Below, one piece after another: positions 45,701 through 57,709 of a DNA stretch of 64,000 bases. The notes beneath the pieces were generated by a model, which ran no database searches, was not told the origin of the DNA, and worked only from the letters and a program-made list of their open reading frames with translations. This DNA comes from Benincasa hispida. Taxonomy: Eukaryota; Streptophyta; Magnoliopsida; Cucurbitales; Cucurbitaceae. Where the stretch lies: the NCBI RefSeq assembly GCF_009727055.1, contig NC_052357.1, positions 81,876,186 through 81,940,185 on the forward strand, given 5' to 3'. A program made the position numbers and the translations under genes. The stretch's first letter is position 1; each line of letters begins with the position of its first letter.

Positions 45701-46941
45701 ACTCGGGGAACACGGGAAAGAAGCAATGTCAAGTTGTGACTTTGCGAAGCAGAAAAATAGTAGCAGAAGAGAAGAAGGAGACAAGTCGGACTGATCTAGT
45801 TGCGATGGAACCCCAGACCCCATTGACACAACAGGAACCAGAAGAAAATGAGACGATGGAACCAGAAGTTGCATCCACTTCTAAGCCTATGGAACAGGGA
45901 ACTGTGAAAATACAGCTGCCACCATTTCCTTAGAGACTTAAGAAAAAGAAAATGATGAAGTGCAGTATTATCGTTTCATGGACATGCTGAAATAGTTACA
46001 TATCAACATCCCTTTCACTGAAGCGATTGAACAAATTCCAAAATATGCGAAGTTTCTAAAGGACATGGTGACAAAGAAGAGTAGCACAGGCAAGTTCGCA
46101 ACAGTGGCACTAACACAAAAGTTGAACACCATTATTCCACCGAAAATGCACGACCCCAGAAGTTTCACGGCACACTGCTCAATTGGCGAAATATATATTG
46201 GTCAAGTGCTTTGTGATCTCGGGGCCAACATCAATTTAATGCCCCTTTCAATTTTCAAACAGCTGAATGTGGGGCAGTTGGCACCCATGACGGTGACTCT
46301 CCAGTTGGCGAACAGGTCCCTAGTTCCTCTAGAGNTTTTCAAACAGCTGAATGTGGGGCAGTTGGCACCCATGACGGTGACTCTCCAGTTGGCGAACAGG
46401 TCCCTAGTTCCTCTAGAGGGAAGGGTGAAGGATGTTCTGGTCTCGATTGACAAATTTATCTTACCGGCAGACTACATCATTCTCGACTACGAAGCGGATA
46501 AGGATGCACCCATCATTTTGGGAAGACCATTTTTATCCACTGGTCGCGCTCAAATTGATGTGTATAAGGGAGAGATCACGCTAGGTGTGAATGGAAAGAA
46601 GCTCAGGTTTGACATTATTAAAGCCATGAAGTATCCGGAAGAAGAAGACCTAATAGATTCCGACAATGAACCCAGTTATAATGAAGAAGAAGAGTCTGAA
46701 GAAGAGAATGAAAGAGAGGATGCGACCGCATCCATAGTAACCTGCAATGCGATTATGGAAACGACAACCAAAGAAGAAAAACTGAAGTTGAATGAAGAGA
46801 GAAAAGCACAAAAACCATCCTTGGAACAACCATCGACCATGGAGTTAAAAACCATGCCAAGCCACCTGAAGTATGTTTTCTTGGGGCAAAATGAAACTCT
46901 ACTAGTAATAATTTCCTCTGCGCTTCAAGAAGATCAAGAGA
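45701..46941 (+). pseudogene. Athila-like protease region, with assembly duplication
   Basis: The frame 45673-45933 is an acidic, Gln/Glu-rich linker. The frame 46065-46961 carries an aspartic protease: LCDLGANINLMPLSIFKQL at about 46208-46263 holds the active-site D (DLGA in place of the usual DSGA) and YIILDYEADKDAPIILGRPF (about 46472-46530) the flap/C-terminal ILGRPFL box. An acidic tail (EEEESEEENERED) leads into reverse transcriptase. A stretch of 83 bp (46252-46334) is repeated exactly after a single N at 46335, adding 28 duplicated residues. This is almost certainly an assembly join. A stop separates the linker from the protease frame. Confidence 0.8.
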
Positions 46942-47680
46942 ATGCGTTGCTTAGCTCCTGAAGAAGTACATAAAAGCAATAGGATGGACACTAGCAGACA
47001 TAAGAGGAATCAGCCCCGCATATTGCATGCACAGGATACGTCTCGAAGAAAACCAAAAAGGGTCTATCGAGCCTCAAAGCAGACTAAACCCTGCGATGAA
47101 AGAGGTTGTGAAAAACGAGATAATCAAATGGTTGGACGCAGGCCTTATTTATCCAATCGCCGATAGCACGTGGCTCAGCCTAGTGCAATGTGTGCCCAAG
47201 AAGGGAGGGATGACGGTAGTCCCAAATGCAAATAATGAGTTAATACCAATAAGGACCGTCACTGGTTGGCGGATTTGCATGGACTACCACAAACTCAATG
47301 CGGCGACGAAGAAGGATCATTTCCCCCTGTCGTTTATTGACTAGATGCTAGACTGACTAGCAGGAAATGATTACTTCTACTTTCTTGACAGGTATGCGGG
47401 CTATACCCAAATCATGATTGCTCTGAAGAACAAGAGAAAACCACATTCACCTGCCCCTATGGAACGTTTTCTTTTCGACGCATGCCGTTTGGATTATGCA
47501 ATACGCCGAGCACGTTCCAGAGGTGCATGATGGCCATCTTCTCTGAGTATCTTGAAGATTCAGTGGAAATTTTTATGGACAACTTCTCGGTGTATGGGCA
47601 AACATATGAAGTCTGTCTAAACAATTTGGAAAAGATACTGAGAAGATGTGAAAAGACAAATCTTATGCTGAATTAGAAGA
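46942..47680 (+). pseudogene. Athila-like reverse transcriptase
   Basis: Motifs in order: RRLNPAMKEVVKNEIIKWLDAGLIYPI is represented at about 47085-47160 (NPAMKEVVKNEIIKWLDAG), VTGWRICMDYHKLNAATKKD at about 47259-47320, MPFGLCNTPSTFQRCMMAIF at 47482-47541, and the catalytic box VEIFMDNFSVYG at about 47566-47600, where the second Asp of the usual MDD is Asn. Stops include TAG/TGA near 47342-47355 (FID-stop-MLD) and TAG near 47674. A frameshift lies near 47390-47460. Together with the Asn change this enzyme is dead. Confidence 0.85.
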
Positions 47681-48400
47681 AGTGCCACTTCATGGTGAAT
47701 GAAGGTATTGTGCTCAGGCACAAAGTCTCCAAGGATGGGTTGAAGGTGGATAAGGCGAAGATTGAGGCCATTGAAAAGCTCCCACCTCCAGCAAATGTGA
47801 AGGCTGTCAGAAGTTTCTTGGGACATGCAGGATTTTATCAACGTTTTGTGAAGGACTTTTCGAAGATTGCTCGACCATTGAGTGTGTTACTGGAGGCCGA
47901 AAGAACGTTTGACTTTGATGAACAATGCCTCAACACATTCGAGATACTTAAGAATGCATTAATAACCACACATGTGTTGATCGCACTGAACTGGACACAG
48001 CCATTTGAGCTGATGTGCGATGCTAGCGGTTATGCGATGGGGGCGGTGTTAGCGCAAATGAAGAAAACAATACTACACCCTATCGCATATGCGAGTAGAA
48101 CCTTGAACCCTGCCCAAACAAATTACACTACCACTGAAAAAGAACTTCTTGCGGTGATCTTTGCACTGAAGAAATTTATAGCTTACTTGCTGGGATCCAA
48201 TGTGATCATTCACACCGACCACTCAACAATCAAATATTTAAGGACAAAGAAAGATGAAAATTCGAGATTGATTCGATGTTCTCCTTCTTCAAGAATTCAA
48301 CATGGAAATCATTGATCGCAAGGGGACAGAGAACCAGGTTGCAGACCACCTATCAAGATTAGAAAATCCGGAAGTCGACCGCAACTAGTTGAAGGTGAAC
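47681..48400 (+). pseudogene. Athila-like RNase H (with RT connection)
   Basis: The frame 47692-48315 runs from the RT thumb (VRSFLGHAGFYQRFVKDFSK) through the RNase H domain: FELMCDASGYAMGAVLAQ with the catalytic Asp, YTTTEKELLAVIFALKKF with the Glu, and VIIHTDHSTIKYL with the second Asp (about 47990-48240). All visible acidic residues are kept. The frame then shifts near 48270 and continues as [20 protein letters not shown]. It is the best-preserved domain of this element. Confidence 0.85.
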
Positions 48401-49074
48401 GCAACCTTCTCAGATGAGCAACTATTCAAAATTAAAGAGGTACCATGGTACGTAGATGTGGTCAATTATCTGGTTTGTGAACAATTTTCTGAGAACTACA
48501 TAGCCCACCAAAAGAGGCGACTTAGACATGAATGTAAATCCTATTATTGGGATGAGCCAAATCTTTACAAGAGAGGGGCAGAGCAGATCTTGTGTCTATG
48601 TGTGCCAGAGACTACTCACTAGCGCATCTTATCCCAATGCCATGACTCGCCGTATGGTGGACATTTTGGAGGTCAACGCACAACAGAAAAGTTGTTACAA
48701 AGTGGATATTTTTGGCCAACTTTATTCAAGGACGCAAGAGACTATTCAATGAAATGTGACAGGTGCCAACGCACGAGAAACATTTCATGGAAGAATGTGA
48801 TGCCAATGAACATTATCTTAGAATTGGAGCTATTCGACGTATTGGGCATAGACTTCATAGGACCATTTCCACCATAAAGTGGTCACAAATACATTCAATT
48901 GGCCATCGATTACATTTCCAAATAGGTTGAAGCGGTATTGTGTGTCGCAAGCGATGCGGCGATAGTCTCTAAATTCTTGTGGAAAAATATCTTCACTTGT
49001 TTTGGCACCCCACGTGCCATAATAAGTGATGAAGGCTCCCACTTTGTTAATAGCGTCATCAATAAATTGCTGCT
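48401..49074 (+). pseudogene. Athila-like integrase, truncated
   Basis: The zinc finger H2C2 is present: HDSPYGGHFGG (about 48629-48668, after a frameshift) and CDRC (about 48752). The catalytic core gives LGIDFIGPFPP (first Asp, 48842-48874) and, after stops at 48876 (TAA) and 48922 (TAG), IISDEGSHFVNS (second Asp, about 49018). Sequence then changes to LTR at 49075 before the catalytic Glu. The rest of integrase and the 3' region are deleted, so the element ends in a direct integrase-LTR junction. Confidence 0.85.
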
Positions 49075-49222
49075 TGATAACGGGCAGAAATGCACATTAT
49101 TACATTGCTAAGTTATTAAACAATGAGGGTTTGCGTTGATAAAATATGTTAGATTGCGTTCAAAAGCATTAAGTTTATAACATTATGGTTGCCTTATTTA
49201 TAACATTAAGTTATTAAACAAC
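49075..49222 (+). repeat. Athila-like LTR start fragment
   Basis: Begins TGATAACGGGCAGAAATGCA and resembles the fragment at 44485. It ends in the phrase TTATAACATTAAGTTATTAAAC, which occurs in variant form twice, then joins family-1 LTR sequence. Confidence 0.65.
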
Positions 49223-49440
49223 CTGCATCGCATGCATCCTAGAGATAGGTATGATATTATGTGGTCGCCTTATTTGTCTGTGTGTTATTTTGTCATCGCA
49301 TAAATAAGAATAGAGGCTTATGTGTAGGTCCTATAGACTTATCGCATATATCGCATGCATTCTAGCATTAGAAGTCATAGCATTCACATTAAGAGATGGT
49401 TTACTATTGTATGTGTGTTGCATGATCGCAAAGCATGAAT
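49223..49440 (+). repeat. Family-1 LTR fragment
   Basis: CTGCATCGCATGCATCCTAG through TTTACTATTGTATGTGTGTT matches about 14300-14520 of the family-1 solo LTR. It is cut on both sides. The following 49441-49589 is unassigned. Confidence 0.7.
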
Positions 49441-49594
49441 GCATCCTAGGAAGTGTTAGCCAAAACCCTTCTCAACCCGTTCACCGCATACCCATCGTAT
49501 CTTCCATTTAATTAACTCTTTTTGAACTCTGCCACATTTATTTATTTCATTACCGCAACAAACAAAACCAACAACTATTTGAGTTATCGGTTAC

Positions 49595-50640
49595 TAATGA
49601 CATGCAGAAATGCATGTCATCTTAGGCCTTTTACTTAGAATTATGAAGATTGTTAAGCAGAATATGTGGCAATTGTGCTAGGAATTCATGAGAAAATGAG
49701 TTTGTGTCGATCAGCATGATGAATCTCAGCTAACTCGTTATTATGCGTTCAATGTTCTATTTTTGTAGCTAATACAGGAAGTGGACACAAACACGGAAAC
49801 TAGACCACCACATAGATGACTGCATGTGGAGAAACACTCCATCGCAAAGGCGAACGTGTCGATCAACACATGGATGTTGCGGTAATCAGCAGTATGCATC
49901 CATTGCATGGGAGTTACGCTCGTCAAGCGATTGCGGTCATCGTGTAGAGTTGCGATATTAAGCGACATAATGCATACTAATGGGATCAACACAAGGTTGG
50001 TGGAATGAATGCATCAACGCATCTACCTTGAGAAAATCAAAAGATGATGTTGACATTTCACCTACCACGCCGTTAGAGGTAGAGGTTCAGAAAAGGACTA
50101 ACGCGCCGAATGTCAGACTCAGAGCAGTCCATTAATGTTGTCGGCGATCTAAGCTCTATAAATAGAAGCCAATGAGCAGAAATTCAAGTTATCCAAGGTT
50201 TTCGCCTGAGGTTCGCCTAGGGCGGATCCTTGTGATCCAGACAGATTCGTGAGAAGAAGTTTGAGAGTTCTTCACCTCCTTCATCCATTCCGAGTGATGG
50301 TCGGAGCCTTCGAGTGAAGCTAGATCTCGAGAGAGTCAGCTCTACCACCTATCCATGGCACCACCGGCAGCCTTGACGCACATCCGCTGGGAGCAAGTCT
50401 TTGCTTCCAGCCGGTCATTTCATTTTTCTTTCTTTTCTTATATTGTATTGTTTGACATTTTGTGATTAAGGAATGAATATAATTTATTTTCAATGCATTT
50501 ATCTGTGTCCTTCGACTCCATCTCCATCTTCTTTGCTTAGCATCTTTACTTTCATAGCAACACTTAGTGAGATTGCTTGGGTATTGTATACTTAGTCATG
50601 TGGATTAGGGATATGAAGCATGTAGCAACCTACCGAGAGG
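49595..50640 (+). repeat. Family-1 5' LTR, first part
   Basis: Corresponds to positions 1 to about 1,050 of the solo LTR at 12867, including a TATA box at 50157-50164. It stops at CCTACCGAGAGG, where unrelated sequence enters. Confidence 0.8.
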
Positions 50641-51706
50641 TTAATATATAATAACTAAGACAACAACCTATGTGCACATAGTTCTCCCTATCACGAGCTC
50701 AGAAGCTAGACCCGTCGGCCCTCTGACCATCCCATTTCAAGGTTTCTCTGTCCCATAGGCTCAGACACTAGACTCCTCGGTCCCCTGACCATCCTGTAAG
50801 GATTCATTCTGGGCTCAGGTTCTAGGTCCTTAGACCCCCTGACTATCCCAACATCATACATATCCTACAACATATCAATTCACAATATGCTTAAGAGAAC
50901 AAAGGAAGAAACCACTCACAGTGATTTGTTAAGAACTTTCTTCGTAGATCACCCAGTTTCCCTTGTTCTACTGTTGGACCCTTAAAGTTTCGCCTTCAAA
51001 TTCCTTAGCGAAAGTTTCGAGTCGCAAGTTTATTCCTCCTAGCTCGACTGTCTCCTCATTAATGAGCACCTTTCGATTTTCCTTGATTTTGATAGCCTTA
51101 AATTTAGAATTTTGTTGAGGAAGCCCTCACACTGAAACTACACTTAATTTAGAAACTTTTGGTCCAAAAATCACTTGATTTTCTCGAGTAGTTTGGAAAA
51201 ACTTCCTGTTTGAAGTTAGCCTATATGTCTGTCCGTATAGCTCTGCTCCCTTTGCGCCTTTGCTTGCACCTCCGATCGAGTACTGCTTTCCCTTCCCTTA
51301 GTATCTCTTTTTTTTCCCTCTCTTTGTGGTTTTTAAGTAGTTAACTGATGTGTGGGTCACAATGAGGCATGCTCTCTTTTTATAGGCGTTCAACACTCTC
51401 CTTTGCTCGACATTTCCTCCCTTGGCCATATCCAAGTGTTTTCCTTAGCATCTGCCAACTTCCAGCCTTTTCCACCTCCTGCTTCAGGTGTCTTCACCTC
51501 ACACCATCAATGCAACCCTTGCATCAATGCAACCTTAAGTGTCTTTCTCCTCCATAGCCAACGCTTGAGACTTAACTTTGCATGTCTACTCGTGCTCCTA
51601 CCTCATTTCCTTAAGGCCTAAGACTTTTTCCTAGCAAGCCACATGTCTGGATGACGTCCTCCATATGCGTTCATCCTCCATATGTGCTCATCCCTCATAT
51701 GCGTCC
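50641..51706. repeat. LTR-like sequence of another element, with three-unit tandem repeat
   Basis: Between about 50695 and 50855 three diverged units of roughly 60 bp share CTCAG, CTAG(A/G), and CCTGACCATCC. The region is GC-richer than its surroundings and, as I recall, resembles plant chromovirus LTRs read on the minus strand; no coding part adjoins it. Its right end has three CATATGCGTTCATCCTC-like units (51660-51706). Strand and family are uncertain. Confidence 0.45.
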
Positions 51707-53411
51707 TGTTAGGATAATTTAGGGACGCGTTTTGTTTTGTTTTGTTTTTATCATTTAAGGATGGATGGGTTTGAACATGAAATCATGCGTTAGACATAAT
51801 TGATGCGTTTTCTCCCATGCGTCTGAGGTTATGCGTTAGAATGATGATGTGTTAATCTTAGCATGCAATGACCACGCGTTCCTATCACAAGTTTTTTTAC
51901 GCTTGCGCCAAGTATAAAACAAACGCAAGTTTCTCGGGTAATCCACGGTCGAACACGAGGACTTGTCACTCAATAATATTTGTGAAGTGATGTGTTTGAG
52001 GCGATAAATAAGAATAAAAATAAAGAGAAGAAGGTTTTAAATAATTTACACACTACTCTTACTCCTAACTAAACAGATTGAGCAATAGAAGACTTGCAAT
52101 GAGAATAGGTAGAAACACAACAACCATTAACACATAGTAATGTTTACTATCTTAAAACGCCCGAGTAATCCCAACTTGTTGCACTAATGCATCATACCTC
52201 TCGGTGGTCAGCCGCATTACTATATCTCTACAATACATGGTTGCGTTGAGCATAAGATTGTGCATATCTCTAGGAACAATGCGAACCTTGCTTAGTGCGT
52301 TCCATCCCTTACCTTCTCAGGCAGTTAGACGCAGCTACTTAACTTATAGACAAGCAATGCAACATCCCATAGACAGGCGTTTCCATAGCCTTTCACTAGG
52401 CAAAGAGGATTAACTCACTTTTACTCGCACAATGCACACCTCTTGGTGGGTTGCTACATGCGTCCTATCTCTAGGCTACACGATTAAGCATGCGATTGAC
52501 TTTGATAAATAAACACTAAAGATAAACCATGATAGAGAAGAAGATGATGAAGAAGACGGTAATGAAAGAGTTAAGATTTGCATTCATCACAAAACATCTT
52601 AATATCTCAAGCTAAAATGTAATACAATACAGAGATTAGAAGAGAGATGAAGGACTTTGCGTCAAGGCTGCCAGTGGTGCCATGCTTGAATGGTGGAGAT
52701 GTCTCTCTCAAGCTCTATCTCCGGCTAATGCTCCGATCATCACTCGGTCTGGGTTATGGAGATGAAGAATTCTCACTGGAAATCTCTTTCAAGCTCTCAT
52801 CTGTGATCACAAATCTCTGCCTCGGATGTCTCAAAATGAAGGTCTCAAGGGCTATTTATAGAATTTGGATCCGACAGCTGTAATGATGAAGGTATGGCTC
52901 ACTGTTGCTTTTGTTGCGGTATGGGCATTGTCACATCGCCTTATCTTGTTGATACTTCTAAGGTATGCGTCCGAGCTGAATTTAGTTGAAGTTATCAACA
53001 CGTTCTACCCATCTTGTGATCTTCTATTATGGCTGTCAATCCATAGCCGCAATCTCTATTTGTTCACTGCATTCTCCATGCGTTGGACGCATGCGATTAC
53101 TGCAACTTCCATGTGTTGGACGCATGGGGTTTCCGTCTGCGTTCGTCTTTTGCGGCCGCTTAGCTTCAACGCATGCGTTTGTCTATGATTGCTTATTACA
53201 AACGCATGCGTTTGATTCCTGCGATAGCTACAAAAATAGACACTTTGGCACGGAATAATGCATAATATTGGGTCAATGAGGTTTTAGGTGCTTATCGACA
53301 CAAAACTCAATTTTTCACAAATTCTAAGTATTATCACTGTGTTTTCTACCTGTTAGCCCTCATAATTCTAAATAAAAGGCTTATAATAACTGGCATTTCT
53401 GCCAGTTATCA
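51707..53411 (-). repeat. Family-2 LTR, copy 1 (1,705 bp)
   Basis: Minus strand starts TGATAACTGGCAGAAATGCC at 53411 and ends AAATTATCCTAACA at 51707. It pairs with 54927-56608. A TATA box (TATAAATAG, minus) lies at 52852-52860. GCGTTTGATTCCTGCGATAG and the conserved phrase GGTCGAACAC mark it as related to family 1. Open frames up to 107 codons on the plus strand are antisense and unsupported. Confidence 0.85.
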
Positions 53412-54926
53412 CCTCCCCAAACTTAGAATCATGCTTGTCCTCAAGCATGCGTTACACTCAATAAATTCTTAACTCACCTTTCGGCGTTCCCTTGCGATGA
53501 CCAGCTTTTCAAAATATAATTAACTCGTACCTTTAACAATGACTGCAATGCTCTCCTCTACTTTGGTTACTTCTTCAAAAAGATCTTTTCTAAGCTGAAA
53601 TTTGGCAAGCCCTTACTCAAAAACTTTTTATTCATTCTCCACAACTTTGCATTCAGATTATGAGAATGCATTCATTTAAAACAATTCAAGCTTATGCATT
53701 TACTTATTCGAATGCGGCATTGAACCTGGTTACGCTCTTCGTTTTGGCTTACCCCCACATGTGTCATGTGGGCATCCAACTTCGGTTGCGTTCCATATTC
53801 AACTCAACTCATGTCTTGCTTAATTTGGCTTGCACACAGACAAAGGGTTCGCTGATGCGTGATCCTAGTGATTTAACCTTCATTTTCGCTTGCCCCATCA
53901 GGGTTCATGCGGACATCTAAACTATAAGGTAATCATGCCTTTCACACTTAACTCTTTATCAACAATTGGATTCCCCATTGCGTTGATAAGTGGGTTGTAT
54001 TTTTTCAAAAGTTTTTTTTTTTTTAAGGAATGACCGGCAATGTGATGAACGAATTCTCCCGAGACCGTTGGCCACCCCAAAGTTAGAGGGTGTGTAGCGT
54101 CTCTCACTTGCAAGCTAAAAGCAATAATCAACCAGGATGTGAAACATCGCTTGAGAAAGGTTTGCACATAAATAAACTTTAGACTTTCAAATTTGAAGAG
54201 CTATATAAAATTAAGCGGTATCCTCTGCGATACCTAATAGAGAGTGCAGTAAATATTTCGTACATTATAGAGTGCATCGCAAAGAATCATGACAGTCAGA
54301 CGAAGAAAGAAGATTCCAAAGGATAATGCATACAAAGATAAAAGATAGAACCTTAAGTAGAAAACGTAATGCGACAATGCGTTGGATTTCATGAAATTGA
54401 AGCCATGCGTTGAAGGATGTGGATGAATTCTTCCATTGTAATGTGCACCGAGGAGAGTTATTATCACACCTCAAAGGAGCAAACACACCACAACCAAAGA
54501 AGCAGCCGTATATCCAAATAATAATAAATAAAAATAATAACTAAACACTAGGAATATGTAAAAGATAGAGTAAAAGACGTCCCTGACGAAATTGGAGTGT
54601 TGTCACTCTACAGCAAAGGATTCTCCATACAAGAGATGGCTCTCAACTACTTGGGTTAAGGGCTTGCCCTGACCATTGGAGTTTCCAGCAATTGTTGGAT
54701 GCATGATGGTTGACATGCGTCTAGGACTGCTTCCAGCTCATGCGACAGATAGCCTTTTTATCTCGGGGTCAATATTTAACTTTCGACGCATCGCCTATAC
54801 TTCAAATATTGTTTGCAGCTTGGTCGCACAATCTATAATATGCCTAAGATTGAAAGGGTGCCTGCAAAAACACAAAAACTTCACAAAAGATTAGTTGTCA
54901 AGTCCCCGGCAACGGCGACAAAAACT
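53412..54926 (-). other. Family-2 internal region with polypurine tract and primer site
   Basis: On the minus strand a primer site TGTCGCCGTTGCCGGGGA (54920-54903) follows the LTR of copy 2, and a purine tract TAAGTTTGGGGAGG (53425-53412) precedes the LTR of copy 1. The 1.5 kb between has no gag or pol. It is similar, in opposite orientation, to 58391-59908. This is a non-coding LARD-type internal region. Confidence 0.8.
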
Positions 54927-56608
54927 TGTTGGGATAATTTAGGAATGCGTTTTGTTTTGTTTTGTTTTTATCATTTAAGGATGGATGGGTTTGAACATGA
55001 AATCATGCGTTAGACATAAGTGATGCATTTTCTCCTATGCGTCTGAGGTTATGCGTCAGAATGATGATCTATTAATCTTAGCATGCAATGACCACGTGTT
55101 CCTATCACAAGTTTTCTTACGCTTGCGCCAAGTATAACACAAATGCAAGTTTCTCGGGTTATCCAAGGTCGAACATGGGGACTGGTCACTCAATAATATT
55201 TGTGAAGTGATGCGTTTGAGGCAATAAAGAAGAATAAAAATAAAGCAAAGAAGGTTTTAAATGATTTACACACTACTCTTACTCCTAACTAAACAGATTG
55301 AGCAATAGAAAACTTGTAATGAGAATAGGTAGAAACACAACAACCATTAACGCATAGTAATGTTTACTATCTTAAATCGCCCGAGTAATCCCAACTTGTT
55401 GCACTAACGCATCACACCTCTCGGTGGTCAGCCACATGACTATATCTCTAGAGTGCATCGTTGCGTTGAGCATAAGATTGTGCCTATCTCTAGTAACAAT
55501 GCGAACCTTGCTTAGTGTGTTCCATCTCTTACCTTCTCAGGCAGTTAGACACGGCTACTTAACTTATAGACAAGCAATGCAACATCCCATAGACAGGCAT
55601 TGCCACAACCTTTAACCTAGCAAAGAGTATTAACTCACTTTTACTAGCACAACACACACCTCTTGGTGGGTTGCTACATGCGTCCTATCTCTAGGCTAGA
55701 CGATTAAGCATGCGATTGACTTTGATAAATAAACACTGAAGATAAACCATGATAGAGATGAAGATGATGAAGAAGACGACAATGAAGAAGTTAAGATTTG
55801 CATTGATCACAAAATATCTTAATATCTCAAGCTTAAATGTAATACAATACAGAGATTAGAAAGGAGATGAAGGACTCTGCGTCAAGGCTACCAGTGGTGC
55901 CATGGTTGAATGGTGGAGTTGTCTCTCTCGAGCTCTATCTTTGGCTAATGCTCCGATCATCACTCGGTCTGGGTTGTGAAGATGAAGAATTCTCACTGGA
56001 AATCTCTTTCAAGCTCTCATCTGTGATTACAAACCTCTGCCTTGAGGCAGAAGCTTGGATGTCTCAAAATGAAGGTCTCAAGGGCTATTTATAGAATTTG
56101 GACGCCGACAACTATATGATGAAGTTATGGCTCACTGTTGCTTTTGTCGCAGTATGGGCATTGTCACATCGCCTTATCTTGTTGATACTCCCAAGGTATG
56201 CGTCCGAGCTAAATTTAGCTGAAGTTGTCAACGCGTTCTACCTATCTTGCGATCTTCTATTATGGCTGTCAATCCGTGGCGGCAATCTCTTTGTTCACCG
56301 CATTCTCCATGTGTTGGACACATGCGATTACTACAAATTCCATGCGTTGGACACATGGGGTTGTCGTCTACGTTCGTCTTTTGCGGTCACCTGGCTTCAC
56401 GCATGCGTTTGGTTCCTACAATAGCTACAAAAATAGACACTTTGGCACGGAATAACGCATAATATTGGATCAGTGAGGTTTTAGGTGCTTATCGACACAA
56501 AACTCAAATTTTCACAAATTCTAAGTATTATCACTGCGTTTTCTACCTGTTAGCCCTCATAATTCTAAATAAAAGGCTTATAATAACTGGCATTTCTGCT
56601 AGTTATCA
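54927..56608 (-). repeat. Family-2 LTR, copy 2 (1,682 bp)
   Basis: Minus strand starts TGATAACTAGCAGAAATGCC at 56608 and ends AAATTATCCCAACA at 54927. It is highly similar to copy 1. A TATA box matching that of copy 1 is at about 56086-56094. Confidence 0.85.
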
Positions 56609-56870
56609 CCCCTTAAACTTAGAATCATGCTTGTTCTCAAGCATGCATTACACTCAAGAAATTCTTAACTCACCTTTCGGTGTTCCCTTGCGATGACTAG
56701 CTTTTTAGAATATAATTAACTCGTACCTCTAACCATGGCTGCAATGCTCTCCTCTACTTTGGTTGCTTCTTCAAAGAAATCTTTTCTAAGTTGAAATTTG
56801 GCAAGCCCTTGCTCACAAACTTTTTATTCATTCTCCGCAACTTTGCGTTCAGCTCATGAGAATGGTTCTC
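56609..56870 (-). other. Second, partial family-2 internal region
   Basis: The sequence beyond the start of LTR copy 2 is not flanking DNA. It is another copy of 53412 to about 53665 (ACTTAGAATCATGCTTGT, then CTTTCGG(C/T)GTTCCCTTGC). This gives an internal-LTR-internal-LTR tandem, as left by unequal recombination. Confidence 0.85.
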
Positions 56871-57709
56871 AACTCAACACCATCGCATCTCCTACAATGC
56901 AACCCAATCCATTTACTTTGTCACCGCAAGCCTTAACAACACAAGGGCAAGCCACCATGTGTCCACCCTAGCTCATTCCATCGCATGGCTTATACCTCAG
57001 CAAAGCCATCGCATCCAACGTATCCATCGTGCATGCCATCGTATACTACCAACGCATAGCTCCGTCACATGCCATCAATGCATAGCACCGCACGCATGTC
57101 ATCAACGCATAGCACAGTCGCATGACATCAATGCATAGCACGGTCGCATGACATCAACGCATACTATCGGCTGCATACTCTTGTGTCCAACGCATCTATC
57201 GCATCCAACACGACCATCGCATCCGCCTCCATCGCCACGTCTCTCTATCACAGCAAGCCATCCACCAGCGCAAGCCTTGCACCACGTCATCTTATGCCCT
57301 CGCACCACTGCAACCTACCAATGCATCTCCTTCAACTGCATGCCTTCGGTCGCATGGACGCATTCCATTGTGTCCAACGCATCCAACGTAGCCATCGCAC
57401 CCTATACATTGATCTGACCTCCAAAAGCAGTGGCTGCCGCATGCGTTATTCTTGACCCTACTTCAACCTCTCTCCATGCCCAAGTACCCTCTCAAAACTT
57501 TATGGCCATCGCATGGCACTACATCAACGAATAGACCAATACTTAGTATTTCCATCGAATGGTTATACTTAATCTTCACTAGTTATGGCTTATTTCCAAA
57601 GTATTTAGATTCTATCACTCTGAGATCTTCCTACTCTTGTCTTAGGATTTAATCCTTTTTAGTTAATTTCTTTTATTTTCTGCTGTAAAAGGGAAAATGG
57701 ACTCAGGGT
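56871..57709. repeat. CATCGCAT-rich sequence with short tandem repeats
   Basis: Extremely rich in CATCGCAT/CAACGCAT. At about 57040-57170 a unit of about 30 bp (ATAGCACGGTCGCATGACATCAA) is repeated four to five times with changes. Plus-strand frames of about 90 codons here arise from the repeats. From about 57640 it becomes T-rich and joins the family-1 LTR near 57710. Confidence 0.6.
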
